Source: Solea solea (lineage: Eukaryota; Chordata; Actinopteri; Pleuronectiformes; Soleidae). From it: a stretch of 64,000 bases of DNA. Shown piece by piece: positions 50,033 through 63,403 of the stretch. A model generated the notes under the pieces. That model was not told where the DNA came from. It made no database searches and saw only the letters and a program-made list of their open reading frames with translations. Numbering within the stretch: position 1 is the stretch's first letter; every line of letters begins with the position of its first letter. The translations under genes were made by a program, and so were the position numbers. The DNA lies in assembly GCF_958295425.1 (NCBI RefSeq), contig NC_081151.1, positions 21,657,452 to 21,721,451 of the forward strand, written 5' to 3'.

Positions 50033-50598
50033 TGCTTTTCCACTACATGGTCCCAGCACGACTTGCCTCGCCACAGCACGTTTTTTTTCCGCTTTTCCAT
50101 TAGCGATAGTACCTGGTACTTTTTTTTAGTACAGGGGTACAGGGGATGCCGAGTGGATACTATGCGTGAAGTCGTCACACTGCCGTCCACTGATTGGTCC
50201 AAGTGGTCACTGGAAGAGTCATTAGCGCGACATCCGACTCAAGAATCAAACCGAACAATGCCGAACTGTAGATCAGTTAAAAGTTTTATAATCCTAAAGA
50301 AAAAACATTAATCTCCAACATTTAGCAAAGGAAATGTCTAGAATTGCAATATATATTTCAGTTCTATTATCTGATTCTAATGATTCAGTTACACCGAAAA
50401 AAGCTGCTTTACAAGTCACTAGTCACTAGTGTGTGTCTGTCACGTACTGTATAAAACAAAGTCACAGCACTTTCATACAGCCACGCTGTGATGACCCCGC
50501 CCACGTTGAGGAGGCACTATATCGTAATGGAAAGCCAACCAAAGCCGCGTGGAGTCGAGTCGTGACGAGGCGAGGCGTGACCATGTAGTGGAAAAGCA
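50033..50598 (+). mobile_element. TIR element, complete copy (566 bp)
   Basis: The left end TGCTTTTCCACTACATGGTC is repeated exactly and inverted at the right end (GACCATGTAGTGGAAAAGCA). The interior has 'gtacctggtactttttttta', 'aatcaaaccgaacaatgcc' and 'ccgcccacgttgaggaggc' blocks and no long ORF. This is the best-preserved of four copies. The superfamily is not assigned because no clear target duplication was found. Confidence 0.85.
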
Positions 50599-51669
50599 AC
50601 ATTAGAGTCAAGCAACTAGATGAAGCAGGGTATGCGGTAGGGGTGTGGCTGTAGTGTGATTGACAGCTGATGTGAAGCATGGCTACATTGGTCTCTTACC
50701 ATTTCAAAATAAGAAGAAAAACAAAATGGCACTGGAAAAAAAAAACTTCAAAGCAGCTGCGGGTCACCTCGCGGTGGGTTGAATGATACTGTATGCAGGA
50801 AGCAGGAATGCTCATTGGTGCGAGAAGATCTACCAGACACTGAACACTGTTGACATTTTTTTCCTGGATGAAGCATTTCCCAAACACACACAAAAAAAGA
50901 GCCTTTGTAAACAAGCTTGCAAGAATATGTTCTCTTTCCCTCCCTCGTCCACATCTTGTCACAAATCATAATCATTACTAATTCATAGTCTGCAGTCTGA
51001 AGTCAAAACAGATATAAACGTGAAATCTTATTCATATTGAAACAAATGACTGCTCTTCCGAAGAGACCAAGATTTATCTCACCCCCCCTCCTCCCCATTG
51101 AACATGTTTTATTCATATCCTTTTACAATGTCTTTATCGCATCAATTAAAACAGGCGTTGAGCAATTTCCTCACCATAATTAAAGCGTTTTCTTTCACAC
51201 AACATCAGGTGAAATTAATCAGCTTTGCTCAAAGAAAAGTTTTAACGACGTACCTGAGAAAATCCCGTGTTTGTCAGCACATTAGGCTCTCGAAGGGAAA
51301 CTGGAATTAACAGTTTCATTAAACATGATAAACTCTTTTTTTCTGGGACTACACAGCAACATACCTGACTGATGATCGACTTGTGATTAAACAACTCTAT
51401 GTTTGAACCCAATTTGAAGGAAAACTCAACTCGAGACCTTCAGATGACGAATATATAAAAGGCATAAAAGTGGTTTTAACTTTGAGTGTCGACCACCAAA
51501 TTCTTGTCTGCTCTTCCTAACGTCCAAGTGTCCGTTTGTGCCAAATTTAAACATAATCCCTCAAAAATTCTTGAAATATCGCGTTGACAAGACCACAGAT
51601 GACCATACAGATGGAAAACACGATGCCTCCTGGAACAGCTGTCCCCGACACAGATGAATGAAAATGTGT

Positions 51670-52631
51670 CTACTTATTCTAATTCCAAAATCTACTTATA
51701 GTTCCATAATCTATTTATAGTTCCAAAATCTACTTGTAATTCCAAAATCTTCTTATAGTTCCATAATCTATTAATAGTTCCAAAATCTACTTGTAATTCC
51801 AAAATCTTCTTATAATTCCGAAATCTACTTATAATTCCAAAATCTACTTAAGGTTCCTAAATCTACTTATAGTTCCATAATCTACTTATAATTCCAAAAT
51901 CTTCTTATAATTCCAAAATCTACTTATAATTCCAAAATCTTCTTATAATTCTAAATTTTACTTATAGTTCCATAATCTATTTATAATTCCAAAATCTACT
52001 TATAATTCCAAAATCTTCTTATAATTCCGAAATCTACTTATAATTCCAAAATCTACTTAAGGTTCCTAAATCTACTTATAGTTCCATAATCTACTTATAA
52101 TTCCAAAATCTTCTTATAATTCCAAAATCTACTTATAATTCCAAAATCTTCTTATAATTCTAAATTTTACTTATAGTTCCATAATCTATTTATAATTCCA
52201 AAATCTACTTATAATTCCAAAATCTACTTAAAATTCCAAAATATTCTTATAATTCCAAAATCTACTTATAATACTAAATTCTACTTATAGTTCCAAAATC
52301 TACTTATAGTTCCATAATCTATTTATAATTCCAAAATCTACTTATAATTCCAAAATCTACTTAAAATTCCAAAATCTACTTAAAGTTCCTAAATCTACTT
52401 ATAGTTCCTAAATCTACTTATAGTTCCATAATCTATTTATAATTCCAAAATCTACTTATAATTCCAAAATCTACTTAAAATTCCAAAATCTACTTAAAGT
52501 TCCTAAATCTACTTATAGTTCCTAAATCTACTTATAGTTCCTAAATCTACTTATAATTCCAAAATCTACTTATAATTTGAAAAAAACTAGTTAGAATTTT
52601 AAATCCTACTTATAGTTCCAAAATCTACTTT
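51670..52631. repeat. 19-bp minisatellite with higher-order structure
   Basis: About 50 copies of an AT-rich 19-bp unit close to 'aattccaaaatctacttat'. Variant monomers (ccgaaatc, aggttcctaa, attctaaatttta) recur with a spacing of 209 bp (11 x 19), so a block of 11 monomers was duplicated. Confidence 0.93.
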
Positions 52632-55600
52632 AGAGAGTCCAATTAACCTCTGCAGGTTTTTGGACAGTGGGAGGAAACCAAATATTTGTTAATGAGTAAC
52701 TGCAGCGTTGTGTTTTTAGAGAGAAAGAAAATACAGTGAATTTACGATATAGCAGTTGTAAGCGTTAAACCTGTGCACTCTTTCTGTGGAGCTACAAATC
52801 GATGTTGCATTGCCAGATGGTGGCGCAGCACAGACTTCAAGGTTGAGGGAGATGTGTTTTTGACTCAGAGACAATCTGATCTGATACAACAGTCAAGAAC
52901 AGCATATAAATAAAACAAAAACAATACCCAGGTAGCAAGGACAAAGAGGTAAGACTTCTTTCCCGAGATGGGACATTTTGACAGTCGCGCCGTTTTCATT
53001 TAGATTGATTTTGTCTTTAATGGCGAGTATTTTTCTTCATAACCCGAGAAGTAGACGCAGTCACTGCCGGCTCCATAAAGACGTTGTCCCAGATGTTTTT
53101 TACATTTCTGGTGCCCTGTGGAGGTTTCACTGAAAACAAAAAGAAACGGTGTTTTGTCTCGACTCAGAGTATCTCGCCAGATCACACTGTGTGTATCCTC
53201 AAGGCCAAACAAACACGCTGGATGCAGTTCCTGCCTCGCAAAGCCTTTTATTGAAGGACTTCAAACCTGCAATGTTTACATTGGCTTGTGGTCTGTGTCT
53301 GCTCACTTTACTGCCACGCTGTCACCACCAACTGTTAGTCCCTCTGCAGTGGAAGAAATGCCATAAGACACTAAAAAAAACAGCATGAAGGACGCTGTTA
53401 GGAAAACTTACAGAGACCCCTAGTGGTTAAAAACTCAACTGAGGAGCCTTAAAATCTGTTAGTTTATAATTAATCGAGCCACTTGGATGGATATACAGCA
53501 AGTCAAGAAAAAGATCATGAAAGACATAATTTTCCCCATAAAACACGATTATTAGACTAAATATGTGATTTTTCAAATGAATTGTGCTTGTTTCACTATA
53601 ATCATTTCGCTATATAGACAATACATACTGTATGTTTTTAGATATCATGTATCACTTTTCTTCTGCAGATATAATCGCAGGGTAATTAAAATGGTTTTAA
53701 GGACAGCGCCTCTTCAGGTGGTCTGAGGCACTTCTAGGCTGCATGGTTTGAATTTCAACGGGATTAATCATAGCACAACTATGCAGGACTTTTACCTAAT
53801 TCCACAGTCATTGTGATGGTTATACGTTAAATGTCTTGTTGTGGGGAGATTGAGGTCTGTCTCCACTGCCCCCTACTGTCTGTTACGGGAAAACCAGCCT
53901 TTGCAAGATCAGGGTTACCGACCCAGATTCCTCAGAATCAGGAGGTCTTGAAAGAAATTGATTCACAGCTCTACAAGATCAAGGCAGAAGGAAGAACTGA
54001 CCAGACTTGCATCATGCAGCTTTAAGGTTTGGATAATGAAATCAAGGGAAGCAGAACTATTACAGAATTAAGAAAATGCTTTAAAATCAAGATATGGAGA
54101 AGAGGAAGGGGGAGGTTTCGAATGAATAGTATATGTTTATTTTGTAAGAAAATCCTAGAGACCTGATTTAAGTTGGAAAAGAAGAGAATAGAGGCAGGCA
54201 TGTGCTCCATCCTACTCCTTTTTGAACAATACCTTTTGTTTGTTACATTGTTATTTTATGAGTCTTTTTTTTAAATAAATATTCACTCAATAATTTATTC
54301 ATTCAAGGTTCTAAGGACAGACACATTCAGGTGAGAGTCAGAATCAAAACGCCTGAAGTCATAAATGTGACCCGTCAAATCTAATCTGTAATTCAATCAT
54401 ATTTGAATTGAATCCAAACTATTTTGGTAATCTGGTAATCTTAATCATAATTTTCAGGTACAGTCATTAAAATAATGAGTTATCCTGTGATTCCAACTGT
54501 GACACAATTGCAGACCCAAGCTTTGACAATGTGATGATTTCTAAAAAAAAAATTAAAAAAATATGAGTCCAACTTTTCATGATTAGGTCATATTTGTGAA
54601 TGACAGGCAGAGTGAAGATGAAAGTATATGATATATCTACGAGTCGCTGTGGCCAGAGAGGTGAGCTCACCCAAAAGCAAAACAACAGCCGCGGGGCAAA
54701 CACAGACCGACCGGCTTTGTTGTCCATAGCCGACTGAATACTAATCCAGCTCTGTGCCTGTCACACGCTTTTATGCCGGCAGTGGGGGGAAATTAAAGTC
54801 GCTCGCCAGCCAAATACCATTTCATCTTCACTGTAGATGATAACTTTGTCAGGCGAATCACACACTAACAAGCAGCTCCTCTGAAGTCTATTTCTGTTGT
54901 TAATAAACCCGGCAGCCACCGTGAATGACGGCACACCTGCAACAAAAGCCAGGCTGAACATATCAAAGAATTGACTCGTTTCTGTAGGCTCTTTTTAACT
55001 CAACTCGTCTCACAAAGGGAATTTGGGAGGTTGGGGGTGACAAGATTCTCTTTTATGTTTGATAAGTTAGAGGAAAAAAGAGCGAAATCATTGTTGGCAT
55101 GTTTTCACTGAGACACAAAAAGCTCAAAAGAATGCGCTGGTTAAAACAGAAATGTTTACGCGACTCCAATCGTTTTCCCAGAATCACATCAGTTATGAGT
55201 TAGTCACAGTGAATGTCCTATTTTGGATTAAAATCGATAAAATAAAAGCTGAAAATCAATAAAATAATTGGCCAGTGCCGCTGTGAAGAATGTGGGTATG
55301 TCATCTTGTATAAAAACTGGATATATGTGAGTTTTTTTTAGAGGGAAAACTGTACTCTGAGGTGACCAAATAGAAAACACTTGAAATATGTACTTTGAGG
55401 AAAGTTTGACTGTTGACCCTTTAAATTTAACCACGAGTCCAAGTCAACATTTGTACCAAATCTGAAAGGATTCGCTCAAGATATGACGTTCTCAAAGATG
55501 TTTCCCCTCTCATCATCAGAGAGTATTCTTCAGGTCTGAGCATTTGTACCAAACCTGAAATCCCTTCAACGTGTTCCTAAGATATCCTGGGATGCATGTA

Positions 55601-57699
55601 TGAAAAAATAATAAGTGAAGAGTAACGTGGCTGGAATGTAAACGGGTGAGTAAATGAGCAAATTCACTCAATTCCTGAATAAATTCTCTTTTCTTTCGGA
55701 GAAAAAAAAACAATGAAATAAATGCTTCTCTAGGTATTTTAAGTCATTATTTACAAATCCTGTAACAGGGCTACAAAAAGTCCAATGCTGCTGCAGTTTT
55801 TTTGTTGTTTTTTTGTGTAACCATTTGCATTTAAACTCGTCTCAGGAGCGCGAGGACATGAACGCAGAAGAAGCTGGCACAGAGTGATGTCAGGGAGTGG
55901 ATAGGAGGAGGATCGGAGGAGGGGAAAGTCTCTCATGGGACTCCCCATCAGTGCCGTTATGGGCCCGAGTCTCTCCTCCTCACTTATTACAGGTGAGGAA
56001 GAGGAGGAGGAGGTGGAGCAGAGAGTGGACGCACACAGTTAGGCCCACGGATCAGACTCATTTATTATTAATCAGACGCAGAGCAGCTCTCAGCTCCTTG
56101 TGGACCTATCGGGGGGGAAGATATAAGCCGCATGGGCACATCTCGTGCTCTTGCTCCATCTTCTCTCCCTGGTTCCTCGCTGATGACCGGACAATGAGGT
56201 CAGATACAAAGATGGGTTGTGGGAGTGCGGGAAGACAAAGAGTGAAAAGGGAGACGGAGCGAGAGCAAAGGCTGTGTATAAAAATGGACTCCGGCTGTAC
56301 AACAAACTCCTGTTTTGAAGCGACGTCACCAATTAAACAGCACCAGCTCTCGTTACACTGGTGTCCAATCATATTTGCTGTACTTCATCATTTATTTTCC
56401 TCTAAATGGCATCATTGATTTCAGGAAAATGTTTACAGATGCTTTAAATCAACTAGAAGCTCTTTTTCCCATTGGCTTCCATTCAAAAAAAGAGTTCATT
56501 TTGTCGCCCCCTGGTGGCTAACTGCTACTTCCCAGGCTTCACCTTTCATTCCAGGAGACCAACATTCACAATGCTATTGGTAAAATATCTGTATTGGCCA
56601 ATAATGGCTTTAAAAAAGTAGTCAAGATACCCCCGATATGTTAGCTAAACAGGCTGCTACCTTATTGACCTTACTGCTAGCGCCCTCTACAACTATCGTT
56701 TATTTAGTATCCATTTTGTACAATGAAGAAAAGGTATATCTTCATGTGCTGCAACATAAGTATGAACAATATTATGTTAATTTATCTACAGAGGACACTA
56801 AATAACCACATTATTGGCCAAAGCGCTCATATCGGATATCAGCAAAGAGTCCAACATCGTGCATCCCTCGGTCTTTGAGAGTGAAACTGGAACGAAGAAA
56901 GAAGGGAAAGACAGAGAAGAAGAAAAATGACACTAGCGGCAGCAAATGTTCTAATAAAAGATGGAGAGAGTGAGACGGAGAGGAGAAAGAGAAAGAGAAA
57001 GAATAAAAACACCATAGAGAAAAAGAAAAATCTGGCACAGCACCGACGGCAGCCCCTGCTGAGTGCCCAGGGAGGCCCCTCAGGACCAGCAGGCAGGGCC
57101 TGAATACATGTCGAGTTATCTGTCGGGTTCTCTTTTTCTCTCTCTCAGGTGTCTCAGGGGAGCGAGAGAGAAAGGAGGAGAGAAGATACCGAGAGAAGCA
57201 TCTGCTGTCAGTCAATGCTGCGAGGAACGAGCTGAGGGCAAACACAGCTACAGTGTGTGTACGTGTGTGTGTCGGAAAAAATAAACAACATATTAAATGT
57301 GTGAAGCCATCAAATTTAAATGGAATACAGTTGCATCTCCAAAATCCCAACATCCTGGAAATGGTATTTAAGAAAGTGAGAACTTTATTATAACATCATC
57401 AGCCTCGTTGCACCTAATTTGAAACGTTGCAAGCGTTTTTAAAAACACTGCTCAAAACAAAGCGACACTGACGCAGTAATTTGAGCTAAATGAGCCGCGA
57501 CCAAGTACTGAGAGCATAAATTAACATCAGTAGTTGGACAGTGATTCATTATGTTTTTAATTTATGATTCACCCAAGGAAATGTTCTAATATTATGAGAT
57601 GCCCTTTCTGATTCTGATTTCCTGTTTTGGTGCTGTAGGCTGAGATTCTCCACGTTTAAATAAAAATGCTAATTTTTTGGGATCCACCTGATGAACAAT

Positions 57700-58662
57700 C
57701 ATTTAATCAACCAAACATATTATCGGTCTGTCAAGGAATCAACTGACAAACCAATCAATCAAACAACCAACCAATAAACAAATTATACAACCAACCGACC
57801 AATCATCCAACCCTTTATTCAAACAACCAGCAGACCAAGTGATAAATTGATCAACACTAAAACAAAAACAGGCAACTAACAAATCAACCAAACAACCAAT
57901 CATTCATACCAACCACCCAACTATTTATTCAAACAACCAGCCAGCTAATCATTCAAACAAAAAAATTATGATTTAGACAACCAACCCATCAATCATCCAT
58001 TTGACCAACTAACCAACCAACCATTCATATCAACCATCCAACAATTGATTCAAACCACCAACCAAGTGATAAACCAAACACCAAAGCAATATTTGTAACA
58101 ACCAACCAATCAAACCCCCAGCTATTTATTCAAACAACCAGGCTACTACCAACCCATCACAAAATCAACCAACCAAAAAACCATTCATACCAACCATCCA
58201 ACTATTTATTCAAACCAATTAACCAACTCATCATCCAACCATTGAATAACTGAAACAACCAACCAAGCGATAAACCAAGTACCAAAGCAATCTTTGAAAC
58301 AACCCATCAACCAACTAACTTAATGACAGACCCACAAATAACCCAGTAAAACAACCAACTGATCAACCACCCGTCTACTTATTCAAAGCAGCCAACTAAT
58401 CATTGAGTCGACCAACTAACAAACCAATGAAACAACCAACCGATCATGCATACCAACCATTCAACTATTGATTAAAACAACCAACCAATAACTGAAACAA
58501 CCAAAGACCAACCTATATACTTGGTTGGTTTGAAACAACCAACCAAGTAACTAACTTCACAACTGACCCACCAATAAACCAATGAAATAACCAACCAATC
58601 AACCATCCAATTATTTATTCAAACAACCAACTAAATATTCAGTCAACCAACTAACCAATGAA
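57700..58662. repeat. degenerate CAAC/CAAT-rich tandem tract
   Basis: Nearly 1 kb of 'accaaccaatcatccaac' and 'tttattcaaacaaccaac' units with irregular spacing. G appears rarely on the plus strand, so the complement is rich in GGTTGGTT. Confidence 0.85.
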
Positions 58663-59742
58663 AAAAAAACAAAAAAAACTGTTCAATCGCATCTTGTGAT
58701 CTCTTAATAAATAACCCATCCCTTTGCAAAGTTTCACATTTTATCTGTTTATATATCACAAATCAGATTTCACAGAGAAGCAACAAAGTTCAGGGTGAAA
58801 CTAAAAATACACGAGGAAGTCTATATAGTGTATCATAAATATTTGATCGTATATATTTAATGGTATCTTTCAGGGGTAAACATGTATCTGTAGTTAAAGA
58901 TTTAGAGGTGGAAAGCCCAGTTTATCCACATCTAACCTGTGCTACATAGAGTGTATATGTACAAAGAACGTTTGTTTACATAACTCGTGTCAGCGTGGAT
59001 TGATCTCTTTTTGAATCCAAGCTCGATACTGAATCAACCGTGACCAAATACCAGCGGGCAGACAACTGACAATGATCTGTTGTTAGTAAAACGGGTTGCA
59101 ATTTAAATTGACATTTGGGAGTGATTTTATTGAGCCGACCCCCGCTGCCCCTGAACTCACACAGCGCTGCGCGTCTGAGGCTTCAAAGACGCGAGACGCG
59201 AGACGCGGTCGCCACCATGTGACCAAGTGTGAGTGTCAGTGAAGGACAATCACACAGGTTCCACTGCTGCTGCCTCTGATGTGCAGTGTCAAAACAAACT
59301 GATTATAATTATCATTTCGCTGATACATAATACGTATAATGATTATCATAATTATGCATATCCCTAAGTTCTGTTGCAAACCCACTTTCACATGGCAAAA
59401 ATACGAATGAGCTGCTGTGAGATTAGAGGTCGACGAGATTTTTTCTCAATGGCTGATGACAATTTTTAGAAATCAGGGCAGCCGATGATTGATGACGATT
59501 GTTCTTGGCCCATTATTTTGGCCCATTTTTTTTGTTTACTGAAAACAAATAATACGAAACACACTATTGTTCCGTCTCTCGAACCTACAATTAAGATTTT
59601 CAATTAGAAATGTGTGAAAAAATGTATAAACTAAATATTAAAAACATGAAACAGGATTAAAAAAAAAATACCTTTGACTCAGAAAACATTTATCAAGTAT
59701 CTAAGAACAAAAATGCATAATTTGTAATAACGTAATAACTGA

Positions 59743-59853
59743 TAGGGCTGAAACAATTACTCGTTTTTTGAACACATCATCATTTCCACATGTTATGGAC
59801 CAAATGACTACATGATTAATCGATTATGAAAATAATCGCTGGTTGCAGCTCTA
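59743..59853 (-). mobile_element. short hAT-type element
   Basis: It starts TAGGGCTGAAAC and ends GGTTGCAGCTCTA, with 'gattatgaaaataatcg' inside the right end as in the 15986 copy. It is 111 bp long, a strong deletion derivative. The flanks match only weakly as a target duplication. Confidence 0.8.
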
Positions 59854-62757
59854 CTTAATGATAATTAACAATCACCTCAGAGCATTTGATTGGCTGGACA
59901 GATCAGTTTGCCCATGATTGGATGGATATGCAATGCCTTTATTTACTTTAGTCTACATGGCTTTATATTTAAATATGATTAAAATCTGTGTAAAAGCGAA
60001 CTTTTATTTCACTCAATGTCATCAGAAAAGTTAGGTGAGCCGTCTGTGGTGCAGACCAAGAAAAAAAGTCTCAGAAGAAGACGCTGAGTCATGAAATGTG
60101 AAAGGGACGACGTTAATCACCTCTCGGCTCTAACAAGGCAAACGTCTGGGACCAAGGTCAGTGAAGGAGGATGACACTTGCTTGCTCTTTGCTGCTGCTG
60201 CGTGATGATTGGTGGTCCGGTCGTGATTGGGCACAAAGGGTCTGAGAGTGTGATTAGGAATTAATTTCAGGGAGAACAATGACGAGCAAAGCTTCAGATG
60301 TCAATGAGGGAAAAAGCCAAATCCCCGCTCAGAAATTAAACTTTCCTTCACCTCAAGTGAACTGCAGCTGTCCACATTCCCAGACTTGACCCAGGACGGG
60401 ATCTACCATCTTATAGCCGCCTGAAGTTTGATGCCTCTGACCCAACTAAACCATAATGAAACCAGAGTCCAGTAGCCCTCCTGCTTTTGTTTTGGTCCTG
60501 CCCAAATTTGAGGACAGTTTTGGGGAAAAAGTCTTTTAGACAATTTGGAATATGTGTCGCAAGAAGATAGAGCCAGGTCTCTCTCATACCACATCCTTTA
60601 TCTACCTTCAACAAACAGGGTTCCCAACCAACCGGGGCAACTTCGTCCATGATGGCGTCCACTTTTATTGATTTGCATATGGACATGTGATTGTCCTTGG
60701 GATCTTTGGAATTTTCCTTCCCCAGACATCACGTCGTCATTTGCTCTCTCGCTTAACTTTACTCGCTCAATGTTCTGCACGGAATCTCACGTCGACGGCG
60801 GCGAGAGACAGTAGACGGTGTTTGTTTGTTTGTCCTGCGTAGGCCTCGTCTTCGTACAGTAGGCGTCGTCGTAACAAAACAAGGCAAAAAAGGACCCGTG
60901 TCTATTTAGGGCAATTTTCTAAAACTTTCAACGGCTTTGTGAATTTGAATTAAAAAAAACTCAAAGAAATCAAACATTCAAAGATCTCAAGGACCCGTTT
61001 TGTATACCTGCACAACACAGCCTGCTCTCCATCCACGACTGTTCATTTCTATCCATGAAGGCTAATTTGAAATTGCAAAAGTAAAAGAAAAAACACTTGA
61101 GACTTGGTTGATAAACTCAGAAAAATATGGCAACCATTCCTACGGTAGATTATTAGACAGGACAGGAAATGCACTGCAAGAACTGACGAGAAGAACGTAG
61201 AACGTCTTTTTTCTGACATTGGAACTTAATTTCTGCGGAACTGGTGAAGGGGTTAGGGATAATGGTTAATTCTTTATGGGTAGGTTTAGGGATAATGTTT
61301 GTAATGGAATGAAGGGAAGTGAATGCAGAGTCCTAAGAAGAATAGCTGTGAGAAAACAATAAAAACAATAATAAAAACACATCCTCATGTATTTAAAACT
61401 GAATTATTTCCAACTAAACTCGTATTATGATTTTTGAAAAGTGTTTTTCCGATTTTTGAATAATTAATCCCAGAGTGGCTGACATTTTCAGAGGTGCTGG
61501 AACCGACTGAGGTCATTAATAGAACATAATTATGTTGGCAGTGATTAGAGAAGACCGCGCTTCCTTTGTTTTGCTTCAGATAAGGCTAACGAGGCTTTGT
61601 AATTTCCCCTGATTGAGTGGAATTTTTTTTAATAAAAAGGAGCGACTTCAATCCAATTATCAGTCCATCTGTCGATATTGACCAGCCCCTCGCCCCGGCT
61701 GTGACTCTCTGCCTCCAGCCAATTAGTTCCAACTGGAGACGTAAAACCAGTGAAAACATGTCGTACATCAGTGGACTATTGCACTTTTAAGCAACTGTTG
61801 TTGAGCATAAACAGAGGACTGTTGATTTCCTCGTGTAACATTTGTCTAAATGCACGGTTCAGTGCAGAGGCTCGAGTTTTCAGTGAGTTTTCTCTTCATA
61901 TTGACTCACTAGTCTAGTGAAAAGAAGCTACTGTTCAGTAGAGGGTAGATTGCGTTATAATTAAAATTATAAAGCAATATTTTCATTGTGACACTGAAAT
62001 ATCATCATGAATGTCTCTAATGCACCGAATCTCAAAGTAAAAGCGCTCGTTTTGATATGGAACGATGTCTACGTCACAATAAAAGCACATGAATGAAGCA
62101 AAAATAAAAAGACAACTGTTATTAAGACACCAAGCTTATACAATATATGTGATTTAATGTTGAATGTAATGCATTTAATAAAGCGGACACGACAACCAAA
62201 TATCTTATCGGTCACACGCGCATTAAAGGAAGAGGACGACGCGGGCCACGTTCTCACATCCTGTACCTGTATTTCAGAGTAAAAGCACTACAGCGTTTCA
62301 GTTCGCTGAATCCATTACCACGAGAAGATACCATCAATTAAATACAGTATAAAAGGTACAGTGTGTACAAGTAGCGACTGAATAACCCTCTCTTAAATGT
62401 GCTGGAGGACATGTGTAGCTTTTTAATTAGCGCTCTGGTCCACGTTTAAATTGATGAAGCCTTTTTATTACCGTCACCTCTGTGACGTCTGAACTTGTGT
62501 GACCGTGCTGATACGTCTGTGTGTGTTAAAGGAAAAACTGTTTAAGTTTAACGTTTACGACATAATTCACTGGCCTTTCTCTTTTATGCTTTTATAACAT
62601 TTATCAATGCGCACTGTGAGTATAAAAACCCACAACTGCTGTTCATTTTTGTAAATACTAGTCAAGTGTAAATAATCACTTTATTCTCCTGGCGGTCTTC
62701 TCTAGGACACGAGCAAAGGGAAGGGCGTCAAAGAATAAAAGTTTGCTCTGTCTAAAC

Positions 62758-63403
62758 CCATGGTTCTCAAACTGTGGTACGTGTACCGCCAGTGGTACGC
62801 GAGCGTCCTCTGGTGGTACTTGGCGGAAAATCAGAAATACTGTTCTACTGTATGATATAGCAGGGAATTTTGACCAGAGCGTGTAGAAAACAAAACAAAT
62901 AACACAAAAATAACAATAATTCGTGCCACTTGTGACGAAAATCACAATATAAATCATGGCGAGCGCAGATGTGTGTCACAAATTTATCGACATACCTGCA
63001 ACACCTCATTTATATACGTAATTCTTCATTATGAGGTTGAAAAAACTCAGATAAACTCTTTGGGGGGGACCCAAAAAACCTCTCCCACGAGCCACCTGTG
63101 GGTCCCTGACCCAGTCTTTGGGAATCCCTGATCTATGGTGACACCAACACTGTAAATTTTGCAGTAAATTTGCAGTGTTAAAGCAACCAAACACACTCAG
63201 GAAAGTGTACTCAACTCTTTCTGTGTTTAAACACCAGTAACAGAGGTAAAGTTTGGTCCTTATTAGAACTTTAACTGATTCTTTCGGTTACTTTGGAAGT
63301 CATAAACTTAATACGCCTCTGTATTCTAACGTCGGCGATAGCAGTGTTACTTTCGAGAGCTCTGTATTTTCTCAGGTGGTATAAAAATGTTTGAGAGCCA
63401 CTG
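62758..63403. mobile_element. hAT-like element with CAGTGGTTCTCAAAC-type ends
   Basis: The left end CCATGGTTCTCAAAC and the right end GTTTGAGAGCCACTG form inverted repeats. The flanks GTCTAAAC and GTCTGAAG match at 6 of 8 positions, consistent with an old 8-bp duplication. The interior holds what appears to be a second inserted repeat near 63050-63135. Confidence 0.6.

Noticed and set aside
51670..52631. Possible CRISPR-like array of short direct repeats
   Set aside because: Units are contiguous 19-mers without unique spacers, in a vertebrate intron. It is a minisatellite.
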